A stretch of DNA of 64,000 bases from Arthrobacter globiformis (GTDB taxonomy: Bacteria; Actinomycetota; Actinomycetes; Actinomycetales; Micrococcaceae), in NCBI RefSeq assembly GCF_030817195.1, contig NZ_JAUSYZ010000001.1, positions 4,898,001 to 4,962,000 on the forward strand, given 5' to 3'. Shown one piece after another: positions 42,959 through 51,170 of the stretch. The notes under the pieces were generated by a model that ran no database searches, was not told the origin of the DNA, and saw only the letters and a program-made list of their open reading frames with translations. Positions within the stretch are counted from its first letter, which is position 1, and every line of letters starts with the position of its first letter. Made by a program: the position numbers and the translations under genes.

Positions 42959-45325
42959 ATGGCCTCGAAAGCCCCCCGCAACAACATCGACGAGTCAAAG
43001 CTGACCGTCAGCAAACCCAAAACCAAGGCCGTGGGCATCCCCGCGGTGACGAACGCGCTGAAAATCTCCCTGGAGCAGATGGGTCCGCTGCGCAGCGTCC
43101 AGACCCTGATGGCAATCAACCAGGTAGACGGCTTCGACTGCATGGGCTGCGCCTGGCCGGAACATGAGAAGCGCAATGCCGCGGAATTCTGCGAGAACGG
43201 CGCAAAAGCCGTGGCGGAGGAGGCCACCCGCCGCCGCGTCAGCCCGGAGTTTTTCGCCCGGCATTCCGTTGCGGACCTGAAGACCCGTGATGACTACTGG
43301 CTGGGGCAACAGGGACGACTGACCCACCCGATGGTCCTGGATGAGGGTGCAACCCACTACAGGCCCATCGACTGGGACGACGCGCTGGAGCTCGTCGCCC
43401 AGGAACTCAGGGACATGGACCACCCCGACCAGAGTGTCTTCTACACGTCCGGCAGGACCTCCAACGAGGCGGCGTTCGTGTATCAGCTCCTCGTCCGCGG
43501 CGTGGGCACGAACAACCTGCCGGACTGTTCAAACATGTGCCACGAGTCATCCGGGTCGGCGCTGGTGGAGACCATAGGCATTGGCAAGGGTTCGGTCAGC
43601 CTCAAGGATCTGGAGACGGCGTCCCTCATCTTCGTGGCGGGCCAGAACCCGGGAACGAACCACCCGCGCATGCTCAGTGCCTTGGAGAAGGCCAAGAAAA
43701 ACGGCGCCGCCATCGTCTCCATCAACCCGCTCCCCGAAGCCGGACTCCTTCACTTTGAGAACCCGCAGACCATCGCGGGAACGCTGGTGGGCACGCAGCT
43801 GACTGACGACTTCCTGCAGATCCGGGCCGGCGGGGACCAGGCACTCTTCCAGGGCCTCGGGAAATACCTGCTGGACGCGGAACGTGCAGGCAGGAGCACA
43901 CCTGGCCTGTCCACGGTTTTTGACCACGACTTCATCAGGAGCCATACGGCGGGCCTCGAGTCCTACCTTTCGCAACTCGAACAGGTGCAGTGGGACGACA
44001 TCGTCGAGGCGACCGGCCTGACCATGGAGCAGATCAACGCCACCGGTGAACGGCTTCTGGCCTCGGGATCCACCATCGTCTGCTGGGCCATGGGCCTGAC
44101 GCAGCACAAGCACTCAGTTCCCACCCTTCGGGACGTCGTCAATGTCCTGCTCCTGCAGGGCAACATCGGCAGGCCCGGAGCGGGAGTCTGCCCGGTTCGC
44201 GGACACTCCAATGTCCAGGGCGACCGGACCATGGGCATCTTCGAACGGATGCCCGAGTCCTTCCACGACCGGCTGGACCAGGAATTCCAGTTCCGTTCAC
44301 CCCGGGGACACGGCTACGACACCGTCGCCGCGATCCGGGCGATGCGTGACGGCAAGGTCAGGCTGTTCGTGGGCATGGGCGGGAACTTCGTGCGGGCGGC
44401 TCCGGACTCGGATGCCACCGAGAAGGCCCTGGCGAATACCCGGCTGACCGTCCAGATCTCGACGAAACTGAACCATTCGCACCTGTCGACAGGAAAGCGC
44501 GCCCTGATTCTCCCCACGCTGGGCCGCACGGAGCGGGATACCCAGCGGTCCGGTGACCAAAGGGTCACCGTGGAGGATTCCATGAGCGCCGTTCACGCAT
44601 CCCGCGGCCGGCTCAAGCCCGCCAGCGAGCACCTGATGTCCGAGGTGGCCATCGTCTGCAACCTCGCGCACAGGGTGTTCACGGACGCTGACGGCCGCGC
44701 CCTCCCCGACGCACCGGTGGCCGACTGGCTCGCGCTCCGGGACGACTATTCCTTGGTCCGGAAGCACATCGAGGCTGTCATCGATGGCTTCGAGAATTTC
44801 GAGGAGAGAATCCAGCACCCCGGCGGCTTCGTTCTGCCCCACCCACCGCGGGACAGCAGGGAATTCAAGACCCCGTCCGGCAAGGCCCACTTCACTTCCA
44901 ATGCCCTGGAGTACCTTCGGGTCCCGCCCGGCCGGCTGATCCTGCAGACCCTGCGTTCGCACGACCAGTACAACACCACCATTTATGGAAAGGACGACCG
45001 GTACCGCGGAATCCACGGAGGCCGGCGCGTGGTGCTGGTCAGCGAGGCGGACATCGCCGAGCTGGGCTATGCCGACGGCGACATGGTGGACTTGGTCTCG
45101 GAGTTCCGGGGCACAGAACGCAGGGCGGAGAACTTCCGCATCGTCAGCTACTCGACGCCGAAGGGCTGCGCAGCCGCCTACTACCCGGAAACCAACGTGC
45201 TGGTGCCGCTCGACTCCGTCGCTGACACCAGTGGAACCCCGACGTCCAAATCCGTCGTGGTTAGGCTGGAACCGGCACGAATCGAAACAGCGGGAAATCA
45301 GGTGCTTGCAGCCCTTCCGCACTGA
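42959..45325 (+). CDS. FdhF/YdeP-family molybdopterin oxidoreductase, putative formate dehydrogenase
   Basis: 788 residues, cytoplasmic (no Tat signal). The N-terminal FDCMGCAWPEHEK, then EFCENGAKAVAEEATRRR, is the hallmark of the YdeP branch. The metal ligand is a cysteine in CSNMCHESSG rather than selenocysteine. Molybdopterin segments include FVAGQNPGTNHPRM, CPVRGHSNVQGDRTMG and the C-terminal YYPETNVLVPL. YdeP relatives are poorly characterised; formate oxidation fits the PurU and MBL enzymes that release formate here. AAAGGAAG precedes the ATG. Confidence 0.88.
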   Translation: MASKAPRNNIDESKLTVSKPKTKAVGIPAVTNALKISLEQMGPLRSVQTLMAINQVDGFDCMGCAWPEHEKRNAAEFCENGAKAVAEEATRRRVSPEFFARHSVADLKTRDDYWLGQQGRLTHPMVLDEGATHYRPIDWDDALELVAQELRDMDHPDQSVFYTSGRTSNEAAFVYQLLVRGVGTNNLPDCSNMCHESSGSALVETIGIGKGSVSLKDLETASLIFVAGQNPGTNHPRMLSALEKAKKNGAAIVSINPLPEAGLLHFENPQTIAGTLVGTQLTDDFLQIRAGGDQALFQGLGKYLLDAERAGRSTPGLSTVFDHDFIRSHTAGLESYLSQLEQVQWDDIVEATGLTMEQINATGERLLASGSTIVCWAMGLTQHKHSVPTLRDVVNVLLLQGNIGRPGAGVCPVRGHSNVQGDRTMGIFERMPESFHDRLDQEFQFRSPRGHGYDTVAAIRAMRDGKVRLFVGMGGNFVRAAPDSDATEKALANTRLTVQISTKLNHSHLSTGKRALILPTLGRTERDTQRSGDQRVTVEDSMSAVHASRGRLKPASEHLMSEVAIVCNLAHRVFTDADGRALPDAPVADWLALRDDYSLVRKHIEAVIDGFENFEERIQHPGGFVLPHPPRDSREFKTPSGKAHFTSNALEYLRVPPGRLILQTLRSHDQYNTTIYGKDDRYRGIHGGRRVVLVSEADIAELGYADGDMVDLVSEFRGTERRAENFRIVSYSTPKGCAAAYYPETNVLVPLDSVADTSGTPTSKSVVVRLEPARIETAGNQVLAALPH

Positions 45326-45356
45326 TATATCTTTACGATATATTTGTAATATCAGT
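45321..45356 (+). promoter_or_regulatory. GntR-type palindrome overlapping the fdhF stop codon
   Basis: ACTGATAT (45321-45328) and ATATCAGT (45349-45356) are perfect inverted arms. The left arm runs into TGATATATC, 9 of 10 bases of the GntR core, and GATATATTT lies in the middle. It precedes the hairpin and the moeA start. Confidence 0.55.
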
Positions 45357-45410
45357 GGCGCCGCTGTGATGCGGAGTCCAGCCCGCGCGTCGCCACGGGC
45401 ACAAAGCAGT

Positions 45411-45490
45411 TTCGTTTCCCGTAAACGGTGTTTCGGAGGCCTGAAATACCTGGGGAGGTAAGCGCCGAAGCACCGCTTTCGGGAAACGAA
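45411..45490 (+). ncRNA. 80-nt structured leader or hairpin before moeA
   Basis: Arms at 45411-45440 and 45462-45490 pair along about 29 positions with a few mismatches; TTCGTTTCCCG and CGGGAAACGAA close the outside, CGGTG/CACCG and TTCGG/CCGAA the inside. The apex carries a second small stem TACCT-GGGG-AGGTA (45447-45460). It ends 22 bp before the moeA GTG. It may be a cis-acting RNA, a terminator or a protein site. It does not match a riboswitch class that I can name. Confidence 0.55.
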
Positions 45491-45512
45491 CCATCCAACG
45501 AGGGGACGGCCA

Positions 45513-46790
45513 GTGGTAGCTCCAGCCTTGCAAACGGTCGACAGGCCGGGCAAGGATGACGGGCGGCCTGCCCACGGGGAGCTCACGTGGGCGGACGCGC
45601 GCCGTCTGGCCTTCGACTGCGCCGGGCCCCTTGGGCCAGAGCGTGTGCCCCTTGGGGAGGCGAACGGCAGAACCTTGGCGGCCGACGTCGTCGCGCTTCA
45701 GGAGATGCCCCACTACGCCTCATCCGCCATGGACGGCTGGACCGTCAGTGGCGACGGCCCCTGGGTGTTGACGGAGGCGGGACAGCCCCTCAAAAGCGGA
45801 GAGGCAAGCCCCGTAGTCACCGGCGGCGTCATTCCTCCGGGCACCCAGGCGGTGCTCCGGGTGGAGAGCGGACGGTTTGGCACCAACGCAGCCGGCCAGG
45901 TCATGCTGATGCTGGGCGAGGGAGCATCCCCCGGCGAACCCCGTCCGGGCCAGCACATCCGCAAGTCGGGCGAGGAAGCGGCAGCCGGCGAGGTGCTGAT
46001 CCCCGCCGGGACAACCTTGAACCCTGCGCATATCGCGCTGGCCGCCGTCGCCGGATTCGACCAACTGACGGTGCGCGGCAAGCCACTGGTCAAGATGCTG
46101 GTTACCGGCTCAGAGGTGGTGGCGGCCAGGCTCCCGGCACCGGGCCAGGTCAGGGATGCCTTCGGGCCCCAGCTCAGCACTGTCATCCAGATGCTTGGCG
46201 GCACCCCGGGACCATTGGTCCGGATCGGGGACTCCTACGAGGAATGGCTCACGGCGCTGGGCGCCTCCGAGGCGCCGATGGGGCAGTGGCCCGACGTCCT
46301 TGTGACCACCGGCGGCACGGGGCGTTCAGGCGCGGACCATTTCCGAAATGCCGTGCTGGCGCTCGGCGGGCGGCTCCTCATCGACGGCATCGCCATGCGG
46401 CCCGGCCATCCCGCGGCCTTGGGCAAACTGCCCAACGGCCGGTTCGTCGTCGGACTTCCCGGCAATCCGCTCGCCGCCCTCATGGCGCTTTTCACCGTTG
46501 GCGGCCCGCTGCTGGCTGCCCTCGGCCACCAGCCAATGCCCGGCATCAGCCGGGTGCCGTGCGGCACCTCCATCGACGCACACCGTGCGTCCACCCGGCT
46601 CATGCCGTTCCGCTGGGTCCAGGACCTGGCGACTCCCGCCGACTACACAGGCCCCGGAATGATGCGCGGACTGGCCACTGCCGACGGCGTCATGGTGGTT
46701 CCGTCCCGCGGCGTCCAGCGCGGTGAGCCGGTTCCGGCTTTTGCGCTCCCGTGGCGCCCGGAGCTGCGGCCGCCGCTGCCCGGCGAATAG
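45513..46790 (+). CDS. moeA: Molybdopterin molybdotransferase (MoeA family)
   Basis: 425 residues. Inserts molybdenum into adenylated molybdopterin. Seen: LGEANGRTLAADVVA, MPHYASSAMDGWTV, the long arm around GQHIRKSGEEAAAGEVLIPAGTTL, VLVTTGGTGRSGADHFR and FVVGLPGNPLAALMAL. Starts at GTG with GAGGGGACG upstream. Next to the molybdoenzyme gene it probably serves that enzyme. A possible GntR site and a long hairpin lie in its leader. Confidence 0.92.
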   Translation: MVAPALQTVDRPGKDDGRPAHGELTWADARRLAFDCAGPLGPERVPLGEANGRTLAADVVALQEMPHYASSAMDGWTVSGDGPWVLTEAGQPLKSGEASPVVTGGVIPPGTQAVLRVESGRFGTNAAGQVMLMLGEGASPGEPRPGQHIRKSGEEAAAGEVLIPAGTTLNPAHIALAAVAGFDQLTVRGKPLVKMLVTGSEVVAARLPAPGQVRDAFGPQLSTVIQMLGGTPGPLVRIGDSYEEWLTALGASEAPMGQWPDVLVTTGGTGRSGADHFRNAVLALGGRLLIDGIAMRPGHPAALGKLPNGRFVVGLPGNPLAALMALFTVGGPLLAALGHQPMPGISRVPCGTSIDAHRASTRLMPFRWVQDLATPADYTGPGMMRGLATADGVMVVPSRGVQRGEPVPAFALPWRPELRPPLPGE

Positions 46791-46812
46791 GCCTGGGAGG
46801 ACTGAATGTACT

Positions 46813-46833
46813 AACCCGGGCGCGCCCCGGGTT
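46813..46833 (+). terminator. Short hairpin after moeA
   Basis: AACCCGGG (46813-46820) and CCCGGGTT (46826-46833) pair around a CGCGC loop, 23 bp after the moeA stop. Weak T tract. Confidence 0.6.
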
Positions 46834-46974
46834 TCCCTGCGTCCGGGAAATAAACGTTGTGTTCAGGAGAATGACGCCGGGGTGTCCGCCGCAGTCTAGG
46901 ATCGAACGTGTGAAGCAGGCGGGATGGTGCAGAGCCTGACCGCTGGTCACAGCGACGACACGGGAGCACCTCTG

Positions 46975-47781
46975 ATGGCTGCAAGAGACGAACCAGGGAC
47001 CGGCAGGGATCCGGACGCCCAAGGCGGAGGCGTCCAGTCCGTGGACCGCGCCCTCCAGATCCTGGAGATCCTCGCCCGGGACGGACACGCAGGCGTCAGC
47101 GATATCGCGGATGAAATGGGGGTCCACAAGTCCACCGTCTCGCGGCTGCTCGGATCGCTGGTGTCCAGGGAGATCGTGCGGCAGAACAACGACCGCGGCA
47201 AGTATCAGTTGGGCTTTGGCATCCTGCGGCTGGCCAGCTCCATTCCGGGCCGGCTGAGCCTGGTCCACGAGGCACGTCCCATTCTGGAGAGCCTCGCAGA
47301 CCACTACAAGGAAACCGTCAACCTCGCCGTCCTGCGGTCCAACTACGCGGTGAACGTGGACCAGGCCATGGGCCCGTCAACGCTGGCAACATCCGACTGG
47401 GTGGGCAGCCTCACGCCTCTCCATGCCACCTCCAGCGGCAAGGTACTGCTGGCGGCACTGCCGGCTGAAGAACGCTCCCGGGTCCTCCAGGAGGTGGGCC
47501 TTCCGGCCCTCACCCCGCGGACCATCACGGACCGGGACACCTTGGAAAACCAGCTTCTCGACGTCTCCCGCAACGGCTATGCGGTTGTCCACGAGGAATT
47601 CGAGACCGGTCTGACCGCGGTTGCCGTGCCCGTCTATAACCACTTCGGGACGGTCATCGGGTCCGTCAGCATCTCCGGCCCCTCATTCCGCTTCGACCCG
47701 GAAAACACACCCGGCCTGATCCAGGGCCTCCAGGAGGCCGGCCTGAACATCAGCGGAAAAATTGGCTACACCCACCGGTGA
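46975..47781 (+). CDS. IclR-family regulator 2, betaine island
   Basis: 268 residues. The winged helix (VSDIADEMGVHKSTVSRLLGSL) and effector domain (SNYAVNVDQAMGPSTLATSDW) are almost the same as those of the IclR protein at 29193-30008. ATG 46975 behind GGGAG matches the paralogue start. It lies convergent to the Rieske oxygenase gene. Both IclR proteins may read the TGTTG element found at four promoters of the island. Confidence 0.92.
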   Translation: MAARDEPGTGRDPDAQGGGVQSVDRALQILEILARDGHAGVSDIADEMGVHKSTVSRLLGSLVSREIVRQNNDRGKYQLGFGILRLASSIPGRLSLVHEARPILESLADHYKETVNLAVLRSNYAVNVDQAMGPSTLATSDWVGSLTPLHATSSGKVLLAALPAEERSRVLQEVGLPALTPRTITDRDTLENQLLDVSRNGYAVVHEEFETGLTAVAVPVYNHFGTVIGSVSISGPSFRFDPENTPGLIQGLQEAGLNISGKIGYTHR

Positions 47782-47788
47782 TCCCGGC

Positions 47789-47966
47789 CGCTGGTTGAGC
47801 CTGAAACCCGGCGCCGCTGGCTGAGCTTGTCGAAACCCGGCGCCGCTGGTTGAGCCCGTCGAAACCAGATTGAGCCTGCCGAGATGTCGGCAGGCTCAAT
47901 CAGCGGTCCTTCAGGCTCAGTCAGCGATAGACAGGCTCAGTCAGCGATAGACAGGCTCAATCAGCG
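47789..47966. repeat. Intergenic repeat cluster and hairpin
   Basis: Three direct copies of a GCTGGTTGAGCCTGTCGAAACC-like sequence occur at about 47790-47866. A perfect 15-bp stem GATTGAGCCTGCCGA/TCGGCAGGCTCAATC with a 4-nt loop (47867-47900) follows, then tandem copies of CAGGCTCAGTCAGCGATAGA to about 47966. The arrangement separates two convergent genes and can terminate both. The same repeat family appears at 54658-54700. Confidence 0.8.
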
Positions 47967-47968
47967 GA

Positions 47969-49189
47969 CTAGGACTTTGCGGTCTCCTTGCGCTGCAGGG
48001 TTTCGGCCCGCTCCTCCAGCGGCGGGGTGTCCGCGGTGAGGCCCAGCAGGGCTTCTCCGGACAGCTGGACGTCGCCGACCTTTTCCTGGACCCAGTCGTG
48101 GAAAGCGCCGATGTGGTGTTCGCTGGGGACGAGCACGCCGCCCTTGGCGTAGGACTTGGAGGCCATGCCCGGCTGGCAGCGCTCGCACGCGTCGAAGTCC
48201 TGCATGTTCACGCGGTGGAACAGCTCAACGGAGGCGCTGACGTCCTTGCCGGACTCCACCACGGAGGGCAGGTACAGCCAGTCGCATTCAACGATCGTGT
48301 GGTCTGCGGACATCGGGAACATGCGGTGGATGATCACGTGGTCCGGAACCAGGTTCACGAACACGGTCGGCTTGATCGTGATCGCGTAGTAGCGCCGGTC
48401 CTGGTCCTCGGCCACGCCCGGGATGACGTCCAGGCCCTCGGAGCCATCCACAGTGAAGCCCTTGATGTCCTCGCCGAACTCCGCGCCGTGGCCCACGAAG
48501 TACTGCGCGGCCAGGCCGTCAGCGAACTCCGGCAGGACCTCGGTCAGCTCCGGGTGGATGGTGGCGCAGTGGTAGCACTCCATGAAGTTCTCAATGATGA
48601 GCTTCCAGTTGGCCTTCACGTCATAGCGGATCCGGCGGCCCACGGACAGGTTCGCCACGTCGTACCCGTCAATGGCGTGGACGTTGCCCAGGCGTTCCTC
48701 GATCGCACCCATCACCTCTTCTTCGAAGGACGGCGGCTCCTCGGCGAGGCACACCCACACGTAGCCCAGGTATTCGCGAATGTGGACCTTGGACAGGCCG
48801 TACTCGTCGCGGTCGATGTCGGGCATCTTGGTCAGGTTCGGGGCGGCGATCAGCTTGCCCTCGAAGTCATAGGTCCAGGCGTGGTAAGGGCACTGGAAGT
48901 TGCGGGCAGCTTCGCCCTTTTCCTCCATGCACAGCTTCACGCCGCGGTGCCGGCAGACGTTGTAGAAGGCCCGGATCTCACCCTTGCGGGTCCGCGAGAT
49001 CAGCACGCTTTCCCGGCCTATCTGCACCGTCTGCCACGCCCCGGGCTTGTCCAGGTCCGCGGACCGGATCGCGCAGAACCACATCTGCTCGAAAATACGT
49101 TCCTGCTCGGCCCGGAAGATAGCCGGATCCGTGTACAGGTGCCCGCCCAGCGTCGGGATCAGGCTCGGGGTGGATACCTCAACAGACAA
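47969..49189 (-). CDS. gbcA: Rieske non-heme iron oxygenase, glycine betaine monooxygenase-like
   Basis: 406 residues. Rieske ligands C79, H81, C100 and H103 (NVCRHRG and FQCPYHAW); mononuclear iron histidines H207 and H212 in ENFMECYHCATIHPEL. The C-terminal GGVLVPSEHHIGAFHDW is typical of betaine demethylases. It would oxidise glycine betaine to dimethylglycine and formaldehyde. It starts with TTG (49189), supported by AGGAG at 6-nt spacing. Second gene of a two-gene operon with the reductase. The symbol is by similarity. Confidence 0.88.
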   Translation of the reverse strand: MSVEVSTPSLIPTLGGHLYTDPAIFRAEQERIFEQMWFCAIRSADLDKPGAWQTVQIGRESVLISRTRKGEIRAFYNVCRHRGVKLCMEEKGEAARNFQCPYHAWTYDFEGKLIAAPNLTKMPDIDRDEYGLSKVHIREYLGYVWVCLAEEPPSFEEEVMGAIEERLGNVHAIDGYDVANLSVGRRIRYDVKANWKLIIENFMECYHCATIHPELTEVLPEFADGLAAQYFVGHGAEFGEDIKGFTVDGSEGLDVIPGVAEDQDRRYYAITIKPTVFVNLVPDHVIIHRMFPMSADHTIVECDWLYLPSVVESGKDVSASVELFHRVNMQDFDACERCQPGMASKSYAKGGVLVPSEHHIGAFHDWVQEKVGDVQLSGEALLGLTADTPPLEERAETLQRKETAKS

Positions 49190-49244
49190 TTTGTTCTCCT
49201 AACAAAACAACACAAACAACACGAATGACAAGAAGAGTGGGGGG

Positions 49245-50486
49245 CTAAAGCCCCGCGGCGGCGCCGGCAAGGGCGGGTCCGACCGCCGGTGTCAAAACTG
49301 AGGGCACGACGGCGGCGGCCGGCTTGGGTGCCGACGGTGCGAGGCTCCTGCGCCACTTGGTGAACAGCCGTGGCTGGTTCATGCCCAGAACGGCGACGGG
49401 AACGTCTTCCCGGTAGTAGACGGCCAGCAGGCTATGCTCCGCAGCATCCCCCGCTTCGACGTCCAGGCGGTCGTAACCGGCTGAGTGGCCGGCGAACTGG
49501 ATCTTCACCCCGTGCTGGTCCGACCAGAAGTACGGCGGCTTGAGCGGCTGCGCCGGGGCGTCGTCATCGAGCAGCGCCTGCACAGCCAGGGCCGCCCGCT
49601 CCAGCGCACCCGTCCAGTGCTCCACCCGGCGGTGCCTATCGACGGCGGCGTCAAACCAGGCGGCGCAATCGCCCACTGCCACAATGCCCGGAACGTTGGT
49701 GCGCCCCATCGCATCGCACAGCACGCCGCCGTCGACCTCCACGCCGGAACCGGCGAGCCATTCAACGTTCGGCTCCGCACCGATGCCCACCACCACAACG
49801 TCGGCGGCGACGAACGTCCCGTCGGCCAGCCGCAGGCCGGTAACGTTTCCCTCGCCTGCGTAGAAGTCCTCAATCACAGCCGAGGAGATGAGCCGGACGC
49901 CTTTGGCGGTGTGCAGGCCGCCCACTACCGAGCCCATCTCCATGCCCAGCTGGGCGGCGAACGGTACGGGCTTGGTGTCAACGAGGGTGACGTCCATCCC
50001 GCGGGAGGCGGCGGAAGAGGCAACCTCGGCGCCGACGAAGCCTGCCCCGATGACGGCCATCTTGCTTCCTGGCACCAGTTCCGGCGCCAAGCTTTGTGCA
50101 TCGGCGAGGGTGCGCAGGGAGAAGACGTTGCTCAAGCCGGCGAGGGCCGGCAGCTGGCGGGCCCGTGCACCGGTGGCTATGACAATGCCATCGGCCTGGA
50201 CAACCTGGCCGTTGGCCAGGCTGACGGTTTTCGAATCAGCGTCCAGGGACACGGCACGTGTACCCAGCAGCCATTCGGCGTCGAGGTCGTCGGTTTCGGT
50301 TTCCAGGGACAGGTCCTCCGCCGTCATGGATCCCAGCAGGAAGTCCTTGGAGAGCGGCGGCCTGTCGTACGGACGGTGCTCTTCATCGCCGATGATGACG
50401 AGCCGTCCGGTGAAGCCTTGGGCGCGGGCTGCCCGTGCGGCGGAAAGTCCGGCCAGGGAGGCTCCCACGATCGCAAGCGTCTGCAT
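49245..50486 (-). CDS. FAD-dependent ferredoxin reductase of the betaine demethylase
   Basis: 413 residues. Two Rossmann folds (IVGASLAGLSAARAA at the N terminus and MAVIGAGFVGAEVASSAAS near residue 145), VVVGIGAEPNVEWLA and a C-terminal NADH/FAD region. This is the class that reduces Rieske ferredoxins, not the GbcB type with its own 2Fe-2S domain. First gene of the minus-strand operon with the oxygenase; divergent from the Rieske ferredoxin gene. The C-terminal 30 residues are an Ala/Pro-rich tail. Confidence 0.88.
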   Translation of the reverse strand: MQTLAIVGASLAGLSAARAARAQGFTGRLVIIGDEEHRPYDRPPLSKDFLLGSMTAEDLSLETETDDLDAEWLLGTRAVSLDADSKTVSLANGQVVQADGIVIATGARARQLPALAGLSNVFSLRTLADAQSLAPELVPGSKMAVIGAGFVGAEVASSAASRGMDVTLVDTKPVPFAAQLGMEMGSVVGGLHTAKGVRLISSAVIEDFYAGEGNVTGLRLADGTFVAADVVVVGIGAEPNVEWLAGSGVEVDGGVLCDAMGRTNVPGIVAVGDCAAWFDAAVDRHRRVEHWTGALERAALAVQALLDDDAPAQPLKPPYFWSDQHGVKIQFAGHSAGYDRLDVEAGDAAEHSLLAVYYREDVPVAVLGMNQPRLFTKWRRSLAPSAPKPAAAVVPSVLTPAVGPALAGAAAGL

Positions 50487-50515
50487 TACTTCACCCTCTT
50501 TCTATTGCTATTAGC

Positions 50516-50568
50516 GCAACAAGAATCGCTATATGCAACAGAGTGATTCATACCACGGTGCCTGTCAA
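50516..50568 (-). promoter_or_regulatory. Shared betaine-promoter element, copy D (reductase-oxygenase operon)
   Basis: On the minus strand: TTGACA (50563-50568), 17 bp, CACTCT (50540-50545), overlapped by TGTTGC (50535-50540), and a second TGTTGC (50516-50521). The 19-bp offset between boxes is kept. It ends 30 bp before the reductase ATG. Confidence 0.75.
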
Positions 50569-50617
50569 GGGGTTGGTGACTCATTAAAGAAGGAGCGCGT
50601 AATTGGGCCCTTAGCCC

Positions 50618-50676
50618 TTGACAAAACAGTGTGAGCGAAAGCACGCTGTTGCATATTACGACGGCTGTTGAGCTAT
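50618..50676 (+). promoter_or_regulatory. Shared betaine-promoter element, copy C (Rieske ferredoxin operon)
   Basis: TTGACA (50618-50623), 18 bp, CACGCT (50642-50647), overlapped by TGTTGC (50647-50652), and a second box in TGTTGAGCTATGCGGAAC from 50666. TGTGAGC begins at 50630, 36 bp before the second box, the same spacing as in copies A and B. The divergent copy D lies back to back with it. Confidence 0.75.
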
Positions 50677-50733
50677 GCGGAACAAGCCGCCGGGCAGCAT
50701 CCATATACCTTCCACACAAGAAAAGAGGCCCCC

Positions 50734-51084
50734 ATGCACAAGGCATGCCCGCTCAGCGAACTGGCACCAGGGGAAGCCCTGCGCCTGAACACGGCGCCGC
50801 CCATCGCCGTCTTCCACACCGAGGACGGCGAGCTGTTCGCCATCGACGACACCTGTACCCACCAGGACGCCTCGCTGACCGACGGCTGGGTGGAAGGCTG
50901 CGAGGTCGAGTGCCCGCTGCACGCCTCCAAGTTCAACCTCCGGACCGGACAGGTTGACGCACCGCCGGCCAAACTCCCCGTCCGCACGCACGAAGTGACC
51001 GTTGTGGACGGCGACATCATGGTCATCGAGTCCGAGGATGAGCCGAACCTTCCCCCCGGGCTGACGGTCAACGGCCACGTCTAA
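50734..51084 (+). CDS. Rieske-type ferredoxin of the betaine demethylase
   Basis: 116 residues. The 2Fe-2S ligands are C41, H43, C60 and H63 (DTCTHQDAS and ECPLHASKF). It shuttles electrons from the reductase to the oxygenase. Start ATG 50734 follows AAAGAGG. It leads the plus-strand operon with purU3 and dmg2, so electron transfer and C1 disposal are transcribed together, divergent from the reductase-oxygenase pair. Confidence 0.92.
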   Translation: MHKACPLSELAPGEALRLNTAPPIAVFHTEDGELFAIDDTCTHQDASLTDGWVEGCEVECPLHASKFNLRTGQVDAPPAKLPVRTHEVTVVDGDIMVIESEDEPNLPPGLTVNGHV

Positions 51085-51170
51085 GCAAGCCCGTTCCGGT
51101 GGCCAAAGCAGCGCGGCTTGGGCCACCTCCGCAACCGCAGCGACGTCTGCACCAACCCAGGAGACAACCC

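Noticed and set aside
43540..43560. Selenocysteine in the formate-dehydrogenase-like enzyme
   Set aside because: The ligand position in CSNMCHESSG is a normal cysteine codon; there is no in-frame TGA.
47789..47966. Insertion-sequence ends
   Set aside because: The repeats are short, have no transposase between them and look like a genus-wide intergenic repeat or terminator family.
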